From NCBI RefSeq assembly GCF_900100385.1, contig NZ_FNFC01000002.1, positions 1-64,000 on the forward strand: DNA of 64,000 bases, written 5' to 3'. The notes beneath the pieces are model-generated. The model was given only the letters and a program-made list of their open reading frames with translations, made no database searches and was not told where the DNA came from. The position numbers and the translations under genes were made by a program. This document shows positions 58,462 to 64,000 of this stretch, one piece after another; the first letter of the stretch is position 1, and each line of letters starts with the position of its first letter. This DNA is from Halovenus aranensis (GTDB taxonomy: Archaea; Halobacteriota; Halobacteria; Halobacteriales; Haloarculaceae).

Positions 58462-60651
58462 ATGGGCCGACGAAAGAAAATCGTCCAGGAATGTGAAACG
58501 CTGATGGATAAACCGGAGAACATCCGGAATATTGCGATTGCGGCACACGTCGACCACGGGAAGACGACGCTGACGGACAACCTGCTCGCCGGAGCAGGGA
58601 TGATTTCCGACGACACGGCCGGCGAACAGCTGGCCATGGACACGGAGGAAGACGAGCAGGAACGCGGTATCACAATCGACGCGGCGAACGTTTCGATGAC
58701 ACACGAGTACGAGGGGACAAACCACCTCATCAACCTCATCGACACGCCGGGCCACGTCGACTTCGGCGGTGACGTGACCCGTGCGATGCGGGCCGTCGAC
58801 GGCGCACTGGTGGTCGTCGACGCCGTCGAGGGCGCGATGCCACAGACCGAGACGGTCCTGCGCCAGGCGCTGCGGGAGGGCGTCAAACCGACGCTGTTTA
58901 TCAACAAGGTCGACCGCCTTATCTCCGAACTGCAGGAAGGCCCCGAGGAAATGCAAGAGCGGATGACCAGCGTCATCCGCGAAGTCAACGACCTCATCCG
59001 GGGCATGACCGAGGAGATGGACGACATCGAGGAAGACTGGACAGTCTCCGTCGAGGACGGGACCGTCGGCTTCGGTTCTGCGCTTTACAAGTGGGGCGTC
59101 TCCCTGCCGTCGATGCAGCGCACCGGGATGGATTTTGGCGAGATTATCGACCTCGAACGCGCCGACAAGCGCCAGGAACTCGCCAAGCGGACGCCGCTTG
59201 CAGACGTCGTACTCGACATGGTCTGTGAGCACTTCCCCAACCCCGTCGACGCCCAGCCCCGTCGTATCCCGCGTATCTGGCGTGGTGACGACGAACTGGA
59301 CGTCGCAGAGCAGATGCAGCTTGTCGACGAGGACGGCGAGGTCGTCCTGATGGTCACCGACATCGGTATCGACCCTCACGCCGGCGAAATCGCTGCCGGG
59401 CGTGTCTTCTCCGGTACCATCGAGAAAGGCCAGGAACTGTACGTCTCCGGAACTGCGGGCAAGAACCGCGTCCAGAGTGTCGGTATCTACATGGGCGGCG
59501 AGCGCGAGGAAGTCGACCACGTCCCGGCCGGCAACATCGCCGCCGTCACCGGCCTCAACGACGCCATCGCGGGCTCGACTGTATCCAGCGAGGAGATGAC
59601 TCCCTTCGAGTCCATCGAGCACATCTCCGAGCCGGTCATCACGAAGTCTGTCGAGGCGAAGAACATGGACGACCTGCCAAAGCTCATCGAGACGCTCCAG
59701 CAGGTCGCCAAGGAAGACCCCACCATCGACATCGAAATCAACGAGGACACCGGCGAGCACCTCATCTCCGGGCAGGGCGAACTTCACCTCGAAGTCGTCA
59801 CCCAGCGCATCGAGCGCAACCAGGGCATTCCGGTAACGACTGGCGAACCCATCGTCGTCTTCCGCGAGGCTCCACAGGAGGACAGCCGCGAGGTCGAGGG
59901 CATCTCGCCGAACCGTCACAACCGCTTCTATCTGACTGTCGAGACGCTCGAGCAAGACATTATCGACACGCTCAAACAGGGCAAGGCGTCGATGGACATG
60001 CCCGAACTCGAACGGCGTGAGGCCCTTCAGGATGCGGGTCTCGACAAGGACACCTCACAGAACGTCGAGCACATCCACGGTGCGAACATCATCGTCGACG
60101 ACACGAAAGGTATCCAGCACCTCAACGAGACGATGGAACTCGTCCTCGAAGGGTTCGAGGAAGCGCTCAACGACGGCCCGCTCGCCGCCGAGCCTGTCGA
60201 GGGTGCGTTGATTACGCTCCACGACGCACGCCTGCACGAAGACGCCATCCACCGCGGTCCCGCACAGGTAATCCCGGCGGTTCGCCAGGCGCTGCACAAC
60301 GCGCTCATCGACGCGAGGGTCAAGCTTCTGGAGCCGATTCAGGAGGTCCGCATCGACGTGCCTAACGAGCACATGGGTGCTGCAAGTGGTGAAGTCCAGG
60401 GCCGTCGTGGCCGCGTCGACGACATGTACCAGGAAGGCGACCTGATGGTCGTCGAGGGTGTCGCACCGGTCGAAGAGATGATTGGCTTCTCCTCGGACAT
60501 CCGCTCGGCCACCGAGGGACGTGCCTCCTGGAACACCGAAAACGCCGGCTTCCAGGTCATGGCCGACAACCTCCAGCCGGACCAGATTGACGAGATTCGC
60601 GAGCGCAAGGGCATGAAGCTCGAACTGCCCGAGAGCATCGACTACTTCTAA
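58462..60651 (+). CDS. fusA: Elongation factor 2 (aEF-2)
   Basis: The 729-residue GTPase moves tRNA and mRNA through the ribosome. Motifs are Ala-His-Val-Asp-His-Gly-Lys-Thr-Thr (G1), Asp-Thr-Pro-Gly-His-Val-Asp-Phe (G3) and Asn-Lys-Val-Asp-Arg (G4). In domain IV the [12 protein letters not shown] segment holds the His modified to diphthamide. Length is standard. A long leader with a clear TATA box lies upstream. rpsL and rpsG, its common partners in archaea, are not adjacent, so it may be transcribed alone. Confidence 0.97.
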   Translation: MGRRKKIVQECETLMDKPENIRNIAIAAHVDHGKTTLTDNLLAGAGMISDDTAGEQLAMDTEEDEQERGITIDAANVSMTHEYEGTNHLINLIDTPGHVDFGGDVTRAMRAVDGALVVVDAVEGAMPQTETVLRQALREGVKPTLFINKVDRLISELQEGPEEMQERMTSVIREVNDLIRGMTEEMDDIEEDWTVSVEDGTVGFGSALYKWGVSLPSMQRTGMDFGEIIDLERADKRQELAKRTPLADVVLDMVCEHFPNPVDAQPRRIPRIWRGDDELDVAEQMQLVDEDGEVVLMVTDIGIDPHAGEIAAGRVFSGTIEKGQELYVSGTAGKNRVQSVGIYMGGEREEVDHVPAGNIAAVTGLNDAIAGSTVSSEEMTPFESIEHISEPVITKSVEAKNMDDLPKLIETLQQVAKEDPTIDIEINEDTGEHLISGQGELHLEVVTQRIERNQGIPVTTGEPIVVFREAPQEDSREVEGISPNRHNRFYLTVETLEQDIIDTLKQGKASMDMPELERREALQDAGLDKDTSQNVEHIHGANIIVDDTKGIQHLNETMELVLEGFEEALNDGPLAAEPVEGALITLHDARLHEDAIHRGPAQVIPAVRQALHNALIDARVKLLEPIQEVRIDVPNEHMGAASGEVQGRRGRVDDMYQEGDLMVVEGVAPVEEMIGFSSDIRSATEGRASWNTENAGFQVMADNLQPDQIDEIRERKGMKLELPESIDYF

Positions 60652-60754
60652 GCCGCCGAGCGCCCACTGACTTCTCTCTTTTGCGGTTCTCGTCCGAGAC
60701 AGCAGTGCGTGTTTCGACTCCCATCTGAGGAACCAGTGACCGAGCGCTGTGGCG

Positions 60755-61525
60755 TCAGATTTCGAAGACACGCGTCTTCGGCGCGATGTCGCGGGCAAAC
60801 TCAGCGTCTGCGCTCCAGCTCTCGAGCGCCGAGGGCTGTACGGTCTCGGTGACGGTCTCGCCGGCGGAGACCTGTATTTCGACGGGGCTGTCTGCGTCGG
60901 CTGCGTCCGCGTACTCGACGACACCCCGAAACACGCCGTCCCGCTCGCCACGGTTTTCGACGGTTAGCCGTAGTCCGGTGTCGCCGTCGGTGTCCAGAAT
61001 CTCGGCCGTCGTGAGACGAAACTCTGGGGCGGCGGCGAGGGTCTCGGTGACATCGTCGGGCAGTCGCCAGGCTGGCTTCGCTCCGTTCTGTAACACGAGT
61101 TCGGCCTCGTCGACGGTCTCGACGGGCACCGACAGCGCGTACAGGCGTGACCGGTCTCGCAACTCGGTCTGCACGGTAGAGCTGACGGTATCACCGTCGA
61201 GGCGGGCGTCGAATCGAACGGCAGACCTGTCGATGGACGCTGGAACGCTCCCAGTGACAACGAGCATCTGTCCGTCATCTGGTTCGTGTATCTCGCGCCA
61301 GGCGTGATGGTGAATCACGGACCGCTGGACACTGACAGCGTCGACGGCTACTCCGTCTCCGGCCTGTGTGCCGAGTTCGCGGGGTGTCGGCTCTGCCCTC
61401 GGCGTGGTCGTCTTCCCTGGGTCCTGGTCTGGCGTCGGTTCTGAGTCCGAGCCGTTCTGGCCGAGACAGCCGGCGAGTGCACAGACTGTCCCGCCGACTA
61501 GCTGGAGGGCACGGCGGCGGCGCAT
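60755..61525 (-). CDS. Tat lipoprotein of unknown function
   Basis: The leader Met-Arg-Arg-Arg-Arg-Ala-Leu followed by Ala-Leu-Ala-Gly-Cys gives a Tat lipoprotein with an acidic/Pro/Thr-rich linker. The 256-residue product has two beta-sandwich-like regions (about 55-150, 165-250) with Thr-Val-Glu-Asn-Arg-Gly-Glu, similar to Ig-like or CARDB-type domains. Function not recognised. Divergent from the zinc-ribbon gene at 61660. Confidence 0.65.
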   Translation of the reverse strand: MRRRRALQLVGGTVCALAGCLGQNGSDSEPTPDQDPGKTTTPRAEPTPRELGTQAGDGVAVDAVSVQRSVIHHHAWREIHEPDDGQMLVVTGSVPASIDRSAVRFDARLDGDTVSSTVQTELRDRSRLYALSVPVETVDEAELVLQNGAKPAWRLPDDVTETLAAAPEFRLTTAEILDTDGDTGLRLTVENRGERDGVFRGVVEYADAADADSPVEIQVSAGETVTETVQPSALESWSADAEFARDIAPKTRVFEI

Positions 61526-61659
61526 AGCCCGGATTCACTGTGGTAATATATCTGTTTTGTGATGGCTGTGTGAAAATCCGTGGGTGGGTCGTCTCGGTCC
61601 GTCGAACTCCTCGGCCCGTTATCCAGACGACTAAATGGCTGGCTCTGCTAGCTATAGGT

Positions 61660-62355
61660 ATGGAACTCCGGGGCGAGCGCGAGTGCCAGTCCTGTGGCGT
61701 GCAGTGGTCGTACTACGAGACAGGCGAGATTACCTGCCCGGAGTGTGGCAGCATCCGGAGCGTCGGGCTCGACGAGCCGACGACACACACGGCAGGCAAC
61801 ACCGAATTCGAGTTGACTGCTGTCAGAGCCGAGGTCGACGACGTGGGTGTCGACCAGCTAGCCGACGACGCCGCGGCGGCGGCTCGAGACTATCTCCGAC
61901 GTGTCGGGTTCGTCCACGCGGGAGAGCTACAACCGCTCGACGACACGGTTTTGGCGGCGAGTGAGTTGCGCCGGGTCGGCGCGACGCTCGGCCGCGTGAT
62001 GCGCGTCGAAGACGAGGAAGAACTCTATCTGCTCGAACTGCTCCGACTCGCCGACCAGAACGACAGACCGTCAGCCGACGAGGTGCCAGAAACCCTGACA
62101 CCAGAGCGCGGTCTCGCAGTTGCTGCCGCGGTCGATATCTATCTCACAGACCTGCGGCGCGTCCACGACGACCGAGAGACAGAAGTCGACCGGGTTCTCT
62201 CTGGGCTCCGGTCGCGGCGGAAACGAATCGAGGCGCTCGACGGGGATGTCGACCCCACGGAGGCCGAACAGCTTGTCAGAACCACCAGAGACGTCAGCGC
62301 GTACCTGCGCGAGGGCGACGAGGCGGCACTGGCCCGCGCGCTCGAACGGCTCTAA
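61660..62355 (+). CDS. TFIIB-type zinc-ribbon protein (DUF7117-like)
   Basis: The start at 61660 gives Met-Glu-Leu-Arg-Gly-Glu-Arg-Glu-Cys-Gln-Ser-Cys, with a zinc ribbon (Cys-Gln-Ser-Cys and Cys-Pro-Glu-Cys, residues about 9-30). The other 200 residues are helical and acidic. Resembles a haloarchaeal family (DUF7117 by recall). No cyclin repeats are present, so it is not a TFB. Function unknown. Confidence 0.7.
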   Translation: MELRGERECQSCGVQWSYYETGEITCPECGSIRSVGLDEPTTHTAGNTEFELTAVRAEVDDVGVDQLADDAAAAARDYLRRVGFVHAGELQPLDDTVLAASELRRVGATLGRVMRVEDEEELYLLELLRLADQNDRPSADEVPETLTPERGLAVAAAVDIYLTDLRRVHDDRETEVDRVLSGLRSRRKRIEALDGDVDPTEAEQLVRTTRDVSAYLREGDEAALARALERL

Positions 62356-62359
62356 CGCG

Positions 62360-62908
62360 TTACCAGGTCAGTTTCCAGGCCGCTTCCTCGTCGTGACGGG
62401 ACTCCACGTCTTCGAGAGAGGGAACCGCGTCGTCGTCGCCGAGGTCTTTGACGATTCCTTTGAAGACGCCTTCTGCGAGCGGGACAGTGTAAGGCCAGTC
62501 ACTTGAGACGGCGACCCGCGCCGCCCGCGCATCCTCGGTCTCGACGAGATACTGACCGCCCGGATGGGCCTCCTCGCCGCCACGGTGGGCCTGCTGGTGC
62601 ATGTCGTTGAGCAGTTCGAGTCCGTCAGCGACACGCGTCACGTGGTCGGGCCACTCGACGGCCTGTGCGCTCGCGGCACCCCCTTCCTGCATCGTCGACG
62701 ACCCCACCTGTCGGGCGATGCGCTGATAGGTGTCTGTGACTTCCGGAACCGGATACCACTGGTCGTACTCGATTTCCGTCGAAATATACTCCTTGAAAAT
62801 ATCTCGGACCTTCCGCTCGAACACCGGCGATACGTCTCCTGCACTTTCGACGAGTGATGCAATATACTGTCCACTCAGTTCGGCACTTGAGCTTGTCTCT
62901 GTCATCAT
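62360..62908 (-). CDS. Unrecognised soluble protein
   Basis: The start at 62908 (Met-Met-Thr-Glu-Thr-Ser) is chosen because of a TATA-like element (62944-62952, minus strand) just upstream. The 182-residue product is largely helical in its first half (Phe-Lys-Glu-Tyr-Ile-Ser, Gln-Arg-Ile-Ala-Arg-Gln-Val-Gly) and contains His-rich Gln-Gln-Ala-His-Arg-Gly-Gly near the middle. No family was recognised. Its stop lies four bases after the stop of the convergent gene at 62355. Related sequences are presumably haloarchaeal only. Confidence 0.6.
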   Translation of the reverse strand: MMTETSSSAELSGQYIASLVESAGDVSPVFERKVRDIFKEYISTEIEYDQWYPVPEVTDTYQRIARQVGSSTMQEGGAASAQAVEWPDHVTRVADGLELLNDMHQQAHRGGEEAHPGGQYLVETEDARAARVAVSSDWPYTVPLAEGVFKGIVKDLGDDDAVPSLEDVESRHDEEAAWKLTW

Positions 62909-63073
62909 CGGTCCAGTGCAGGTCTGTGTAGATATAGCTTCAGCATTAATATACAAGCAAATAGTAATTTTTCAAATCTCTGCGAATAATATTGAGTACA
63001 GGTATCTCATACTCAGATTCACCCACGTCCGGTCGTCGTCCGGTGAGAAACAGGAGTCGAGCTGGGCCGACAG

Positions 63074-63967
63074 CTACGGCAACTCGACCTCGGTGTCGGT
63101 CTGCAGGCTGGCCGCCTTGACGGTGTTATAGAGTAACATCGCACGCGTCATCGGGCCGACACCGCCCGGAACGGGCGTGATTGCGCTCGCTTTCTCTTTG
63201 GCGCTCTCGAAGTCCACGTCGCCGACCAGCGTGGTGCCGTCGCCGTCCTCTGCCTCGATGCGGTTAATACCTACGTCGATGACGACAGCGCCCTCTTTGA
63301 GCATCGACCCGTCGACGAGTTCCGGCACGCCAGCTGCGGCGACGACGATGTCGGCCTCACGCGTCTTGGCTGTCAGGTCGTCGGTGTGGGAGTGACAGAC
63401 GGTCGTCGTCGCGTTCCCGCCGGGTGCGTCCTGGATGAACAGATTCACCATCGGCTTGCCAACGATGCGTGACCGCCCGACGACGACGGCATCTTTCCCG
63501 TCGGTGTCGACATCTGCGGCTGCGAGCAGGCGCTGGATGCCGTGGGGCGTACAGGGTTTGTACCGCGGATAGCCCGCGACGAGTCGGCCGACGTTCTCAG
63601 GGTGGAAGGCGTCGACGTCTTTCATCGGGTCGATGCGTTCGAGTACCTCCCGGTAATCGACGTGGTCGGGCACCGGTGACTGGACGAGAATCGCGTTCAC
63701 GTCGTCGTCGGCGTTGAGGTCGTCGACAACCCCGAACAACTCACTTGCTGGGGCATCTGTATCGAGTTCTACGTCACGCGTCCCGATACCCAACTCTTCA
63801 CAGTCGTCCTGTTTCATCGAGACGTACGTCTCACTTGCCGGGTCGTCGCTCATCAATACCGTCGCCAGTGTCGGGCGACTAGCGGCCGCTGTGAGCGTGT
63901 CAACACAGGACGTGAGTTCCTCTCGGAGCCCCGCCGCGACCGCGTTTCCGTCGATTATCTCTGTCAT
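63074..63967 (-). CDS. folD: Bifunctional methylenetetrahydrofolate dehydrogenase/cyclohydrolase
   Basis: Interconverts methylene-, methenyl- and formyl-tetrahydrofolate. The 297-residue protein has the family Ser-Glu-Thr-Tyr-Val-Ser-Met-Lys with catalytic Lys, Lys-Asp-Val-Asp-Ala-Phe-His, Pro-Cys-Thr-Pro-His-Gly and Val-Val-Gly-Arg-Ser-Arg-Ile-Val-Gly-Lys-Pro-Met. Length is normal. Upstream sequence continues to the right window edge, only 33 bases, so its promoter is not fully visible. Confidence 0.95.
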   Translation of the reverse strand: MTEIIDGNAVAAGLREELTSCVDTLTAAASRPTLATVLMSDDPASETYVSMKQDDCEELGIGTRDVELDTDAPASELFGVVDDLNADDDVNAILVQSPVPDHVDYREVLERIDPMKDVDAFHPENVGRLVAGYPRYKPCTPHGIQRLLAAADVDTDGKDAVVVGRSRIVGKPMVNLFIQDAPGGNATTTVCHSHTDDLTAKTREADIVVAAAGVPELVDGSMLKEGAVVIDVGINRIEAEDGDGTTLVGDVDFESAKEKASAITPVPGGVGPMTRAMLLYNTVKAASLQTDTEVELP

Positions 63968-64000
63968 ATCTATCCTCGCGTAGCGGTGGGTCTTGAACGT

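Noticed and set aside
1-64000. CRISPR array, rRNA operon, replication origin or integrase gene
   Set aside because: No regularly spaced repeats, rRNA signatures, Cdc6/Orc1 gene with origin boxes or recombinase motif were seen.

Overview
The window is chromosomal DNA of a halophilic archaeon (class Halobacteria). The evidence is the strongly acidic proteins, GC-rich coding sequence, Tat-type lipoprotein signals (twin Arg followed by a lipobox Cys), TATA boxes about 25-30 bases before many start codons, and archaeal informational genes (TFB, aIF2-beta, aEF-2, Cbf5). The genus cannot be fixed from the sequence alone; a member of the Haloarculaceae is a guess.

Layout. 1-9749: a surface-protein and secretion locus. 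It holds two paralogous secreted proteins sharing a near-identical segment (one with a VWA domain), a third secreted TasA/DUF1102-like protein, an archaeal signal peptidase I with an extra C-terminal domain, a DUF5305-type membrane protein, a Bat-type HTH_10 regulator and a winged-helix membrane protein. 9826-12364: a repeat-rich lipoprotein ending in a cupredoxin domain, behind two iron-box palindromes that bracket its TATA element. 12365-15809: a double KaiC-like ATPase, a 50-residue small ORF and a PAS/PAS histidine kinase, apparently one operon. 15896-20382: an SDR, then a Lol/Mac-like ABC system divergent from a LolA-like protein. 20491-25237: ASCH, thioredoxin, RHH regulator plus queuosine-precursor transporter, CapA phosphoesterase, small zinc protein, AI-2E transporter. 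25361-30028: Q-rich Hsp20, tRNA-Thr(GGT), SRPBCC proteins, crotonase, TraB-like protein. 30029-37456: GAF histidine kinase, CheB, saccharopine-dehydrogenase-like enzyme, DUF357, TFB, aIF2-beta, acetyltransferase, PurD.

37703-41765 is visibly AT-richer. It contains an overlapping operon of response regulator, HEAT-repeat membrane protein and PgaC-like glycosyltransferase, a small membrane protein, and a 71-bp direct repeat that duplicates the 3' end of the neighbouring ABC permease gene. This looks like a horizontally acquired or rearranged block. 41749-50337: ABC-2 exporter, quinone oxidoreductase, ATP-grasp ligase, flavin monooxygenase, Cbf5 and Cmk, a membrane protein. 50465-54904: a DUF4129/DUF7269/DUF58/DUF7519 operon facing a MoxR ATPase. 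55086-55586: an AbrB-like ORF and a broken TnpB relic, the only transposon trace seen. 55587-64000: a HExxH protein, a membrane protein with its winged-helix partner, two Tat lipoproteins, aEF-2, a zinc-ribbon protein, an unrecognised protein and FolD.

No CRISPR array, rRNA gene or intact insertion sequence was seen. The best candidates for under-described biology are the TasA/SipW-like surface locus with its constant/variable paralogues, the iron-box-controlled repeat-cupredoxin lipoprotein, and the response regulator-HEAT-glycosyltransferase operon next to the duplicated permease tail.
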